Origin: Cristatella mucedo
Taxonomy: Eukaryota; Bryozoa; Phylactolaemata; Cristatellidae
DNA length: 64,000 nucleotides
Reading direction: 5' to 3'
Assembly (NCBI GenBank): GCA_009760855.2
Contig: WPIO01000123.1
Coordinates: 558,001 to 622,000, forward strand
Part shown: positions 1-9,924 of the stretch, one piece after another
Layout: each line of letters opens with the position of its first letter
How positions within the stretch are numbered: the stretch's first letter is position 1
Notes under the pieces: model-generated
Seen by the model: the letters and a program-made list of their open reading frames with translations, nothing else
Databases searched by the model: none
Told to the model about the DNA's origin: nothing
Made by a program: the position numbers and the translations under genes

Positions 1-1083
1 AGCCTTCAATGTGTCATAGTAAAGCCTTTGCATATGTAATTTTGATAAATCAAGAATTGCAGCACCTATAAACATTGGTTTGTTTAGAAGTGTGGTCTTT
101 CTTGAATTTTCGAAACCAACTAGAGTTTTATCAAAACATCTAATTTCCTTAAGTCTATGATCTCTCAGTAGTTTATTATACAACGAATCATTCTTATCAG
201 TCCCTGTATTTACTAATCTAACACACGTTCTGTTTTCTACATTTCCACACGTCTTAACAAAGATTTGACTCTTAAAACCTTTATATAGATTACTTTTGAA
301 ACTATCATCTTTACGTTCATATTCAATCTTTTTAGCTGCACATATATCAATGAATGGTTTTGCCCAAGGTTCTTGATTAAACTTATATACTTTATGTATC
401 TTAGTTTGTATCAATCCTTTACTAACAACAAATTGAAAGTATTTGTAATGTGTTAGATAATTAGTTTTATTAATATAATCACAAATCAACTTGGGTACAG
501 TACTTGGACTTGATGAAAACCTTTGTTGGTATGATGAAAACTCAGAATTTTCGACAGCCCTACTTTCAGGACAAAGAGGATAATCATTGTGTAAATCATG
601 TAGTTCATTTGGATACTCCAAATCACATAAGACAAATATCCCAGTATTACCATCTTCATGTAGTAACATTATTTTTTCAAGTGGCCAGTTACTTAAATCA
701 TCTTCAATAGGTTCTGTAATAGGCAAACACCACATCATAACCGTCGGATATAAACTTGTTACATCCCAGTACATAATATGATTAGTACTACTAGCCTTAC
801 AAAGTCTTTTACTGACTTGACAGACTCCACCTCTTATTAATTCCTTAAACTTTTGATATAGTTGTAAGTCTCCTTCTTTTTTACCTAATAGTTGTATAGT
901 GCATTGTTTGTAAAACAAAGTACAAGACCATGCATCATGTGGTGCTGATAGTGAGTGAGCAGGATCTAACTAATACAATTCTATAAAACTGTTTCTGTAT
1001 GCTTCGTAGCAATCAGCAAGAAGTGGATCGTCTGCATATAGATACATTATCATGATAATCACCTAAATCTTTCATGTTAAAAA
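1..1083 (-). pseudogene. Family B DNA polymerase (protein-primed, Polinton/adintovirus type), ExoIII and palm part, decayed
   Basis: Read on the minus strand this stretch matches the C-terminal half of the organellar/viral-type family B polymerases carried by Polinton/Maverick elements and adintovirus-like genomes. Seen: an ExoIII-like DYHD-type stretch near 1030-1060, the phrase RGGVCQVSKR near 815-840, a motif A-like DVTSLYP at 745-765, the ELHDLHNDYPL phrase near 570-600, and the family's ILDLSK phrase near 50-60. The usual NNxVFGKTMEN block near 230-300 is degraded. A stop lies near 970 and a frame change near 1060. The reading continues past position 1, so motif C and the end of the gene are outside the window. 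Known role of the family: replication of the element's DNA from a protein primer. This copy cannot make a working enzyme as it stands. Its AT-rich composition differs from the GC-rich DNA after 3.2 kb. Confidence 0.8.
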
Positions 1084-1086
1084 GTT

Positions 1087-2110
1087 TTAATACATTTTAG
1101 TGTGTTCATATTCTTCAGCAGTAATACCTTTATCAAAAGTAAGTTTACTATTGAATGCTTTAATATCTGGAATCTTAGTCTCATTGAATTTATCAAAAGA
1201 GTCCATGTACTCATAAGGATAAATACCTTTTCTAGATATTACGTCTTTATGAACCTTAACATCGATATCTGGATATAATCTTTTGAAAACATTGATTGTA
1301 ACATCAAAGTTTGAATTTTCTTTCTTTAATGAAGTAACAATAAAACTTAAATGATTATTCATTAAATTAAAAGAATCTTTGAACTCAAAAGCTTCAAATG
1401 ACATTGACATATAATTCTCCATATTATGTGCTACAGGTTTACAATTAAGACCAAACGCTGACATTCCTTTTACTATCAAATGAGAGTCTTATTCTTTCAA
1501 ATTGTGAATAAAGATAGGAAGTTTCCAGCTACTTTTTTAAATCTAACAAGTGAATTACAGAACTTATGTGCTGCTCCTCTAAATTTACCAGTAAAATGAC
1601 AGTGATCCCTTGACTTTTGATTTTCTTTTTCCTTAACATCAAACTCACTCTTAAATATACAAAGTCTCCCTACATTTATATCATTATCTATTAATACTTT
1701 TCCATTAATATCAAGAATAATTGCACACGAACCACATGGAACTTGCAACATATCTATAAATGTATCACTGCTTTTACCTGTTGTTAATTTACTATTACAA
1801 TAATTTGGATTTACATTATTAGAGACCATACTTTCATAGCCAACATCACATGTTATAACATTCAAACTCTCAAAATCTGCATAACAAACATATGGAGCTT
1901 TAATTGATTTTGCATGATGACTAAAATTCAAAAGTGTATCTTTTGTTCTTCCTGTTTTCTAATTTTCAAAAATACGTGTCATTTTCAATTTAGAATAACT
2001 AGAATTAAGATCATTGCATAAAACTAAATGATTTTGAAAATCTTCTTCTGAAAATAACTTATCCATACACCTGTGACAATAAAACATTGATCCATCTTTA
2101 TTAGGTGTTC
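1087..2110 (-). pseudogene. Same polymerase B, zinc-finger and exonuclease region, decayed
   Basis: This is the upstream continuation of the polymerase remnant. From N to C it shows a C2H2-like finger (CHRCMDKLFSEEDFQNHLVLC type, near 2005-2080), an ExoI-like YADFESL at 1864-1886, the family phrase DHCHFTGKFRGAAH near 1550-1610, and KGIYPYEYMDS near 1200-1230. That order is typical of Polinton-type polymerases. Two open pieces, 1497-1931 and 1087-1479, are in different frames, and stops separate them from each other and from the parts before and after. No intact start is visible. Identification rests on motif order and is firm; function is lost. Confidence 0.8.
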
Positions 2111-2121
2111 TACAGAATCCA

Positions 2122-3064
2122 CTAAAATTCTTTATCAATGCATAACGACTTTTTTTCAGATTTAGTTATCAATAAAAGATTAATATGACTATCCAGAATC
2201 TCAATTTTTCTTGATACAATTTTTAGAGGATATGCACCAGATTTATCATTATATTCATAAACATGTATGCTAACATTAAATAGTTTACCTAGTTTTTTAA
2301 TAGCAAATACTTTGAGAGGCCATTCAAGTTGTGACAAGGGTTCATTTAGTTCTAGATAATTAGTTCTTAATATATTAATCAAATCAATGTATCTCTCTGG
2401 ATGTACATTTATAGGATATTGGAATCCCAATACACACCATAAAGCACAATACTTATCTTCATTCTTTATAATAATACAACAACGCTTCTTTGCTAAACCG
2501 GTTGGTAATGGTAAATAAGAAGATCCAGCTATAATAATATATTCTGTAACATTAATCTCAAGACGCTTTACACCTATCAATATCCAACCAGAACCAGGAT
2601 TTTTATCAATAGTTTTATATATTTATTCTTTTAAAGATTTCAATTGGTCTTTAATAACACTAGTATAATCAGATCTGTTAACCACTGCAACTAATTTAGA
2701 ACCAGTTACAACATTATGACTATGTGTATCAGTTTGATCATGAAATGAATGAACTTATATCTCTGTTATTTAGTCATTTAAATGAAGAAAATCTCTTTTT
2801 TACTTCTTTTAATACATTATTATAACTTGGTATTATGTTATTGAAAAAATCATCAATTTCTGTAGCAGAATAGTCTCTTCCTATAAAAACATATCTCTCT
2901 TGTCTTCCACTAGCTCCAGTAAATTCTAATTTAAACTTATGAAGTCTAGAAGCAATACTTTTACTTGGATTCATATCATCGATATTCACTAGTCTTATTA
3001 ACTCGGTATGAAACGATTTCCCCTTTGAGGACTCTTTCGATACATCTATATAAAGAAAAGAAAA
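2122..3064 (-). pseudogene. N-terminal extension of the polymerase B remnant
   Basis: Two open pieces, 2122-2580 and about 2774-3064, precede the finger and exonuclease region. The first has the SYLPLPTGLAKK and CALWCVLGFQYP phrases and a HINLLLI segment. I know these from the region in front of family B polymerases in Polinton-like elements and related hydrozoan or arthropod genes. The second (FKLEFTGASGRQERYVFIG) is in the right place to be the far N-terminus, but I do not recognise a fold. A stop near 2620 and a short gap separate the pieces. The composition changes near 3065-3190, so the element probably ends or is truncated there; I saw no terminal inverted repeat. The copy at 25.4-26.7 kb covers the same part of the gene. 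Confidence 0.65.
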
Positions 3065-3189
3065 TATGTTTAATTGAAAAAATAAATAATAAGACAAAAT
3101 TTTTAATGTTGGTGGAAAAGTTAATTATTAAGACGATTTCACTTTTAAGACTTCGAAATGCACACGATAGTGAGCATGAGATGGTTTGA

Positions 3190-3499
3190 AAGGGGAATAG
3201 TCCTAATAAGTGACTTTTCTTACAACACGGACCGCCCGAGCTGTTGACGTAGCGGTATGTTGTAAAGAGGTGAGAGGCTCGCCCGAGGATTCTTGCTAGC
3301 CGAAAGATGGGGCCAGGGTGAGCAGGTGGGGCTGTAGGAAATACAACTACCCGAGAGATTAGCCAACCGGAGCGACACTCAGCCAGGCAAACGCTGGCAC
3401 GCTGGCGGAGGTTCGCTACGGTGACGGCGCCGTCGGTAAATCCAGGCGGTCCATACATGTATGACACCCATTCTCGGAAACTGTAGCTCAAAAAACGTA
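3190..3499. other. GC-rich stretch without a recognised feature
   Basis: A sharp rise in GC follows the AT-rich polymerase remnant. Open frames here (minus, up to 181 codons) look like chance products of base composition: no motif, and no continuity with a neighbour. Confidence 0.3.
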
Positions 3500-3590
3500 G
3501 AGCATCTCTCAGCCTGTGCAATAAGGAGTTTCCAGACTGTACACAACTGAGCGACTAGGCTTGTCTGTCTTGTACGTCGCAGTTGCCTCA
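3500..3590 (+). mobile_element. Scrap of L2-like RT (C-terminal part)
   Basis: The stretch 'ctaggcttgtctgtc' followed by 'cgtcgcagttgcc' matches the segment coding LVCRERRSCH in the longer L2-like copies of this window (for example near 40830-40862). Only about 90 bp remain, and several bases differ. Confidence 0.5.
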
Positions 3591-4135
3591 ACAAATCTAT
3601 GCTCGTGGACCAAAACTTTATCCTCCATCAAGCAGCACATCGACTACACATTTTCATCATTCAGTTCTGGTCCTTTCATTTTCTTGCTTAAGCCATACTT
3701 TCCGAACTAGTTCACATTCCGGCTATGCATTGCTTTATATATCCACCAAACTTAAGTCGTTTAGTTGGACTCATACTAACAGGAAATTCTATTCTGAGCC
3801 AGCCATCCGTCGTTTAGCTACTAAAGCTGGGGCATAACTCCCGACTGAAGTCGAGATGTCGCCGGACTTGAGGACGATTAAAAAGAAGCTATATACTGAA
3901 ATTCATTTTCTCCACTTTAGCTAAGCACGGCGTTGTGTGGTGAGGTAGTAGTTGGCGATAGAGGTGAGTAACGGACGACGCCGCGGTGTACGTCAAGTGC
4001 GACTGGTTAGTGAATTTTGTCGAGGAGTACTACCGAGAGCGGGCGGCGGAAGTAGTGGCAGGCATCTCTTGAATTACCGCGTCCTCGTTCAATAGCAACT
4101 TCTGCGAGAGGCATGAGATGCGATTGAGCTTCGCA
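3591..4135. other. No recognised feature
   Basis: Mixed-composition DNA between two L2 scraps. An 84-codon frame (3583-3837, plus) has no recognisable motif and I do not call it a gene. Confidence 0.3.
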
Positions 4136-4300
4136 CTACGCATTTACGGCAATTCCGAGAAATTTCCCGGCATTCTGCAAAAAAAGTTCCGCAACTGAAG
4201 GCATGGTCTGCAAAGGATTTGTGGTTCGTACGAGGTATAGGTGAACTCTTAGATTCCGTAAAGGGAGCGTTTTTAAAATCACGGGGTGTATTTTAAGAAT
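4136..4300 (-). mobile_element. Scrap of L2-like RT C-terminus
   Basis: On the minus strand 'cctcgtacgaaccacaaatcctttgcagaccatgc' (given here split as 'cctcgtacgaaccacaa' + 'atcctttgcagaccatgc') corresponds to the PRTNLKSFGDRAF segment seen in every long L2-like copy here. Strongly diverged. Confidence 0.45.
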
Positions 4301-4313
4301 GACTGAGTGATAC

Positions 4314-4601
4314 TGTAGGGGCTCGCGGGCGCGCGATGGCGGCGCGATGAAGAGCGAAGTTCCCACAAGCGTTGTCGACGACGGCGTGTATTATACGATC
4401 TAGCAGCCGTCGTGCGTGCTGCTCCGGAGCACGAGGCGTTAGGAGAGAGAAGAGAGTGGATAGCGTGCGCGAAGGCCGACGCACAGGCAGAAAGTGAATT
4501 GCGCGGCAAGGAACGAGTCACGTGCCGGCAAGGAGCACTCCCGTTGGGCGGACAGAAGGTCAGCTGGGGCGGAACCACGTGACGGCGATCGCACGCCCAC
4601 A
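4314..4601 (-). mobile_element. LTR of a gypsy-related element (288 bp)
   Basis: The plus strand begins TGTAGGGG and ends CGCCCACA. Next to it, 'aggctcccccccccc' is a polypurine tract on the minus strand. Both termini and the purine tract match the gypsy 3' LTR at 5037-5369 (TGTAGGGG ... CGCCCACA + aggctcccccc), while the interior differs. This supports a minus-strand 3' LTR of a related family. A TATA-like 'tattata' lies near 4388. I could not define a target duplication. Confidence 0.6.
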
Positions 4602-5036
4602 AAGGCTCCCCCCCCCCAGTCGCCTGGCGAGCCAAGCGACGTTACGCCAAGCGGTTCGACGAACGCAGCAAACAGGCGAGGACGAAAATGTCTGGCGAGT
4701 TCGAGACTGGTAATGGGCCCAGTGGTTGACTGCCGTAGGGGGCGGCGTAGTAGCCGTGCAGCGCCCACGTTGAGGCAGGAGACTCCGAAACAGCACATAG
4801 TGGCGTCGTAGTCTTAGCCGAACAGCGCCTGGTCGGCGGCGGCGTAGAGACGTAGCCGACAGCACACATGTGGAGGAGAGCGTTGCCGACGAGCGCCAAG
4901 TGGCGGCGTAGTAGTGAAGGGCATAACGTACTAGTTGGTGGTTGTTGGTTTGTCGCCAAGTTTGTAGTAGAGTAAGTTTGCTTGATCGGGTCAATCGTCA
5001 GATTCACCACTTTGTAGGGAATATGGCCTCGCGATT
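4602..5036 (-). mobile_element. Short internal region and LTR stub of a gypsy-related element
   Basis: Between the LTR at 4314-4601 and the gypsy LTR lies about 400 bp of GC-rich DNA that starts with a purine tract (minus) and ends at 5001-5020 with 'caccactttgtaggga'. That end resembles the primer-site/LTR junction of the gypsy element at 12861-12876 ('caccaatttgtagggg'). A 24-bp LTR stub (5013-5036) abuts the gypsy LTR. No gag or pol sequence is recognisable, so it is either a deleted copy or a TRIM-like non-autonomous element. Open frames here lack motifs. Confidence 0.45.
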
Positions 5037-5369
5037 TGTAGGGGTCGTCTCCAGCTTAATGCCCGGAAGGTTGACGAGCACGTACGAGGTGCAGCAAGCA
5101 ACGATAGCAAAAGGAGTCACTGACCTCTCTACAAGATGTAATCGATCAAATTCATGGGCAGTACACGTCTGCGGGCCGGAGACGGACGACACGTCCACAC
5201 TCGACTCCGGGAGCTGATCGATAGAGTGGCCGGAAAAGATTGCATCACTGGATGGCCATTCAGGCAAGCCTCCACCCAATCAGTGGTAGGCTCCCGGTCG
5301 CCGAGACGTTAAGCAGTACTGCCCTGTCAGGCTAGGGCGGGGCAACCCGGTGGCGATGCTACGCCCACA
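5037..5369 (-). mobile_element. 3' LTR of the Ty3/gypsy element (333 bp)
   Basis: Bounded by TGTAGGGGTC and CGCCCACA on the plus strand (TG...CA in both readings). It lies directly after the end of the integrase frame. Its first 22 bp recur at 12869-12890, next to the primer-site side of the same element, which is the LTR 3' terminus expected at the other end. Confidence 0.75.
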
Positions 5370-5390
5370 AAGGCTCCCCCCAGTCACTTG
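5370..5390 (-). promoter_or_regulatory. Polypurine tract
   Basis: On the minus strand, a G-rich tract (ACTGGGGGGAGCC) sits immediately upstream of the LTR. This is the usual position of the plus-strand primer in Ty3/gypsy elements. Confidence 0.65.
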
Positions 5391-5411
5391 GCTGAAACCA
5401 ACGTGACGACA

Positions 5412-6835
5412 TCAAAAAATATAATCCGCAAAGCGGGCGGGAAAGCACACGCGGCGCCCGAACCGAGTTTTGTTTGCCAGAGGCAAAGTAGTGGGATCGG
5501 GAGGCTCTGACGAAGGCGATTGCCCTGAAGTTGGCGTAGGTGATGTCCTCGGAGATGGTGCAGCCGACGGGGATTCCTTCGATGACGTGGGTATGCCTGC
5601 CGCCTCTTCAATTTGGCTGTCCTTGACGTATGCGGGCTTCAGCCGGTCGATTGAGAGATCCATTCGGCGGCCGGCGACGTTAACGGAAAAATGTTTTTCT
5701 GCCCGTTCAAGCACAACGTATGGGCCATCGTAGGGTGGCTGAAGTGGTCTTCGAGCAGCATCGTGTCGTACAAAAACCTTAGCGAAATGCTGCAGGTCGT
5801 CGGGAACGTAAGATGGGCGGGCCGAATTTCGAGGCGGTACAGCTCGGCGGCGTCGCATGTGCTCGATGAGCGTCGTGACAAATAGTGCTACGTCTGAGCT
5901 ATCGGCCGGTGCCTTGGGCGTACTGAAGAAACCACCGGGCAAGCGAAGGGTCTCCCCGTACACTAGCTCGACTGCTGAGTGGCCGATGTCACGCTTTTCA
6001 GCAGTGCGGATTCCGAGGAGCACGAGGGGCAGTGCCTTTCGCCATGAATGTGGCGGGCTACTTGCCACGAGTGCTGCCTTGAGCTGTCGGTGCAGGTGCT
6101 CTGCCATGCCGTTAGCGGCCGGGTGGTAAGCGGTAGTTCTTACATGCCGTATTCCCATGGCCTTCATGAGTTCAAGCAACAGGAACGACTCAAATTGTCC
6201 TCCTCAGTCGGAAGTGAGCAACGCAGGGACGCCGTAGCGTGATATCCAACCTTCGACAAATGCTTGTGAGACGGTGGGCGCTGAAATGTCGGTCAGAGGA
6301 AACGCTTCAGGCCAGCGTGTGAAACGGTCGACGACCATAAGTAAATAGGTCGCACCGTCGGAGTGGGGTAGCGGCCCGACGAGGTCGACGTGGACTGAAT
6401 CGATGCGATGGGGTGGGAAACTGCCCAACGGGCGTCGAAGTGTGCCGAGCTACTTTGGCGCGTTGGCATGCGATGCAGGTTCGGGCCCAAGAGCGAACGT
6501 TGGAGTTCATATTCGGCAATGCAAACCACGATGCGATCAGACGCAGTGTAGCTCGTATTCCTTGGTGTACGAGTCCGTGCCATTTGTTGAAGATTCGTCG
6601 ACGTGAGGCAGCAGGCACGTATGGGCGATCGTGACCGGGAGCGGTCACATAAAATGGTTCCCTGTGACGTTGGTATTGGAACCGGTTGAAGGTGCAGGGA
6701 AGTAGTTGGTGCTGCGAGGATTTCGAGCTCTTTCGCGGCGGCGAGCTCACTGTAATCGATAGGACGGTCATCCGTATCGAAAACAGCCTTAGCTCTTGAA
6801 AGTGTGTCGGTGACGCAATTCTCGGAGCCCTTCAA
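5412..6835 (-). pseudogene. Ty3/gypsy integrase
   Basis: Integrase inserts the reverse-transcribed DNA. Seen from N to C on the minus strand: an HHCC-like zinc region (HGLVHQGIR ... CIACQRAKV, about 6470-6610); the catalytic core with DSVHVDLVGPL (first Asp), VPALLTSD (second Asp), the HPAANGMAEHLHRQ segment (Glu); and a C-terminal region ending near PARFADYIF at 5412. The catalytic residues appear kept. The frame is broken: a TGA at about 6204-6206 stands where the family has an Arg codon after LLTSD, and a frame change lies near 6290-6430. It follows RNase H and is followed by the purine tract and LTR, the normal gypsy order. Confidence 0.88.
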
Positions 6836-7890
6836 TTAACGGATGTCGGTAGTGAACTCGGAGATGAAAGCAAAGTGCCGCTGCTGCCTAGGTGTGAAAC
6901 GATCGGATGATGAAACGATTGCTTAAACGATTGGGCGATGATCGGTGAGCACCGAGGAAGCCCGGCCTTCCACAAAGTAGTGGAAATGTCGGATCGCAGA
7001 GTAAATAGCGAGAAGCTCTCGGTCGAAAGTCGAGTAGCGAGACTCCGCGGGTGAGAGTGTTCGAGAGAAAAAAAGCTAACGGTTTCCACGCCCCGTCCAG
7101 TAGCTGTTGCAGAGCAGCACCGATAGCGGTGTCCGAGGCGTCAGTCGCGATTGAAATAGGACCGTCCGGCGCCGGATGGCCGAGCAGTGTTGACTCGGCC
7201 AACGAAACTTTGCTGCGCTCGTAAGCGGCGGTGTCGTCTCGCGACCACGTGAGGTTGGCTTCGTCTTTTGGGCTGGTCGGGAGGAGCGCATAGAGCGGCG
7301 CCAGCAAGCTCGCGCAGCTAGGGATGAATTGGCGGTAAAAATTGACCATGCCTAGGTAGCGACGAAGTTTTCGTGCTGTATCGGGTCGAGGGAAAGAAAC
7401 GATCGACTCGACTTTTGATTCCTGTGGTCGGAGGCCCTCCGAGGAGACATGGTGTCCGAGGTAATCAAGTGATGGAACACCGAAGACGCACTTAGATGGA
7501 TTGATGATTACGCCATATTCCTCGAGGCGACGGAAGATTGCTTCCAGGTGCGTGGCATGGTCGGCTTCTCTGACAGGCGCAATTAAAAGATCGTCCAGGA
7601 ACGGAAAACAGAAACTAAGCCCTCGAGTTACCTGGTCAATGAAACGTTGAAAGGTCTGGGCAGCATTCCTAAGGCCAAAACTCATTCCCTTGAATTGAAA
7701 CAGCCCGAACGGCGTGATTACGGCGGTTTTAGGGACGTCGTCGGGATGAATGGGCATTTGATGATATGCTCGCGGAAGGTCGATTTTAGAGGAAACCACC
7801 TTGCCATATAGAGCAGATGCGAAATCGTTTAGCAGCGGTACAGGGGAACAGTCGTGCTTGGTGATGCGATTCAAAGCACGGTAGTCACCG
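6836..7890 (-). pseudogene. Ty3/gypsy reverse transcriptase (most of it) and RNase H
   Basis: The minus frame 6888-7874 carries NRITKHDCSPVPLL, the IDLPRAYHQ motif (near residue 32), FGLFQFKGMSFGLRNA, and FLDDLLIA at residues 92-99 (about 7580-7601) as the catalytic box (FLDD, as in many arthropod-type gypsy elements), then LDYLGHHVS. RNase H starts with a TDASDTAIGA segment near 7120-7150. A frame change near 7070-7100 moves the rest of RNase H (STFDREL-type text) to another frame, up to about 6840. The RT N-terminal part is separated by the solo LTR at 7891-9228 and resumes at 9233. Apart from that insertion and the frameshift the sequence looks only moderately decayed. Confidence 0.92.
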
Positions 7891-9228
7891 TGTAACGCCG
7901 AAGGCTCGGCGGGGTAAGCTTGACCTGCCGCTTACCTAGCGGCGTAGCCTATCGCCTAATGCCGTTCAGTGCGCGCCTACGCGCAATAAGCTGGCCGCCA
8001 CGAAACGAGCGTTTCTGGCGCTGACCTGCTTACCGTTACTAAAGGGGGTCGTGAGTCCTCGGCGTGAATCGGAAGCAAGACACACAAATTGGGGATTTTA
8101 CTGAACTTTATTCGCAAGCGCACAAAGTCGCTGCGCGTCTAGTTCAGCTTTATCTCCACACTCCTCGCACGTTCAACACTCTTGCGGAGGGAATACTCCT
8201 CTACACTAAGCGCGACCCGGACCCTAAACCCTAACCGGTGAACTAGGAATCCGTTCCCACCTGTGCCGAGGGAATACCCCAAACACGCCAACTTAAACAC
8301 TCGAGCGGAGGGAGTACTTCTCAGCACTGAGGTGCGAACCGGAGTCTAAACCCTACCCGGTGAACTAGAACTCGGTTTCCACCAGTGCGGCCGGAATACT
8401 CCACACACGCCAACTCAAGCACTCCTGCGGAGGAAATAATTCTCCACACTGAAGCGCGAGCCGGAGCCTAAACCCTACCCGGTGAACTAGAGCTCCACAC
8501 ACGCCAACTACGCCTAGCTCGCGCCGGCAAATCCCTATGCCGAGAGCACGTGATAGCGCGCACACACACGACACAAAAGAAACACAAAACACGAAAGAAC
8601 AAACAAAATGCCAGCTCGGGCGCGATACGACCGTGTTCGGTGGGGTTCCACCGAATCCTCCTAGAGCTGTCTCGTCCTGTTCCGTCAATCGCTGGCGAAC
8701 AGCCCGCCCCCCTCCCGCGCTTCCAGAGAAAACGAGGCCGACGCCGGAGCCGCACAAAAGACAGAAGACCACAGACAAAAAAGACACGAGGCAAAAGACC
8801 CAGAGCGAGCGTCGCTCGACTCTTAAATACTTGGCTGAGACAATGGGGCAAGAGCTTAGTGGTATTGGGCCCGGACACCTTGGCCCATTACGGAAAGGAA
8901 TGACTACCGTTCCCAGGCCACTGGCAGGGCACCTCCGTCCAGCTTGAATGGCGAATGGGTTCCAGACGCTTCTTTCTTGGGAAGAGGGAAGGCGGGGGTT
9001 GACAGGCCAGCCAACATCTATCAGCAGCTTCCGCGAGTATCGGACCAATTCTAAAGGCCGAATCGCCGCTGCTCGTCTCCGAGCTTCCTGGCCTGCTCCT
9101 AAGCGCTTCCTCTCTAACCGCACTGACGCTCCTCTCTGGCTCACTGCTCCAGGACAAATGGGCTCTAGCCCGCCGCCGAACAGCTCTTGTTCGCGCTAAA
9201 ATTCAGCCAAATCCAGCAGGGCGCTACA
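7891..9228 (-). mobile_element. Solo LTR (1338 bp) inserted in the gypsy RT gene
   Basis: The boundaries are exact. The plus strand reads ...gtagtc ACCG | TGTAACGCCG ... GGGCGCTACA | ACCG caagggcc. The 4-bp ACCG is duplicated, and removing the insert plus one ACCG restores the codons for WGPCG-DYRALNR. The ends are TG...CA with near-matching inverted termini (TGTAACGCC / TGTAGCGCC). On the minus strand a TATA-like box lies at 8822-8829 and AATAAA at 8107-8112 near the downstream end, so this is a minus-strand LTR left by recombination. Frames inside it (up to 259 codons) have no protein motif. About 75 bp of its downstream end recur at 15212-15286. Confidence 0.85.
8165..8515. repeat. About 125-bp minisatellite inside the solo LTR, nearly three units
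   Basis: The landmark 'gcggagg' near 8185, 8311 and 8428, and the landmark 'ctaaaccctaNccggtgaact' (shown as 'ctaaaccctaaccggtgaac' near 8224) near 8224, 8349 and 8470, recur with a period of roughly 121-126 bp. The units differ by substitutions. Each contains CCCTAAACCC-like text. Confidence 0.8.
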
Positions 9229-9232
9229 ACCG

Positions 9233-9470
9233 CAAGGGCCCCAGTTACCGTCCTTTTTGGGTACGAGGTGGAGAGGACTGGCGTACTGGCTCTCCGACGG
9301 CTCTATTATTCCCAGCTGCAGCATATGCTCGAATTCCATGCGAGCTGCTCTCAGGCGGTCTGGAGCCAGGCGTCGAAGGCGGGAGCGGGCGGGAGGGCCG
9401 CTTGTGACGATGTGGTAGCGAACTCAATGCTTGACCGGTGCAGAAAGGATTCCGGGTTGCGTGATGCTTG
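9233..9470 (-). pseudogene. Ty3/gypsy RT, N-terminal segment
   Basis: On the minus strand the text runs from an HIVTSGPPARSR-type phrase through LRRLAPDRL, FEHMLQLGII and SPLHLVPKKDGNW to GPCG. This is the start of the RT domain, and it continues in frame at 7886 once the solo LTR is removed. It overlaps the end of the protease frame by reading frame. Confidence 0.75.
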
Positions 9471-9924
9471 GGAATCGGCGAAGCAAAGCAGCATAGTCGG
9501 CCCGTAGAGTCGAAAGGATGCAGCAGAGATGACAGGGCGTAATCGACGAAGTAAGCTCGCACCTCTTTCGCAGCTGAGTGCGACCGTCGTATAGTGAGCG
9601 GTGCTCGAGGTCTACGATGAGCCCGAAATGAGCAAGGAAATCGGCGCCGATGAGAGGGTACGAAACATCGGCTACAGAGAAGACCCAGGAGAGACTCAGT
9701 CGAATACCTAGGCTCAAGTTGAGGAGTCGTGAGCCGTACACAGCAATTAAAGAGCCATTGGTAGCCTGTAGATGAGACAGGGCAGGGCCTAGCCTCTCGG
9801 TATCAGTTGGTGGGAGGACACTAACCGCCGAGCCCGTGTCAATAAGAAAGCGCATATCCGTGTCGGGGTCGTGTACGAATAGTAGGCGGCTAACTTCATT
9901 CCCCGGCTGTGGCGCCGCCTGCAC
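9424..9924 (-). pseudogene. Ty3/gypsy aspartic protease
   Basis: A retroviral-type aspartic protease cuts the Gag-Pol polyprotein. The catalytic LIDTGSAVSVLP is at residues 27-38 (DTGS at about 9829-9840), followed by the LIGADFLAHFGLIVDL flap/ILG-like segment near residues 92-107. Upstream the frame runs directly into an inserted L2 element (9925-11910), so the join to gag is lost. 166 codons are open, somewhat longer than the domain because the frame includes the linker toward RT. Confidence 0.85.

Noticed and set aside
2976-3521. 181-codon minus-strand frame
   Set aside because: Crosses from GC-rich DNA into the AT-rich polymerase remnant in a different frame; no domain.
4494-5010. Overlapping 100-144-codon frames on both strands
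   Set aside because: GC-rich internal/LTR DNA; none has gag or pol motifs.
8365-9144. 259-codon minus-strand open frame
   Set aside because: It lies inside the precisely bounded solo LTR, has no motif, and is explained by GC-rich composition.
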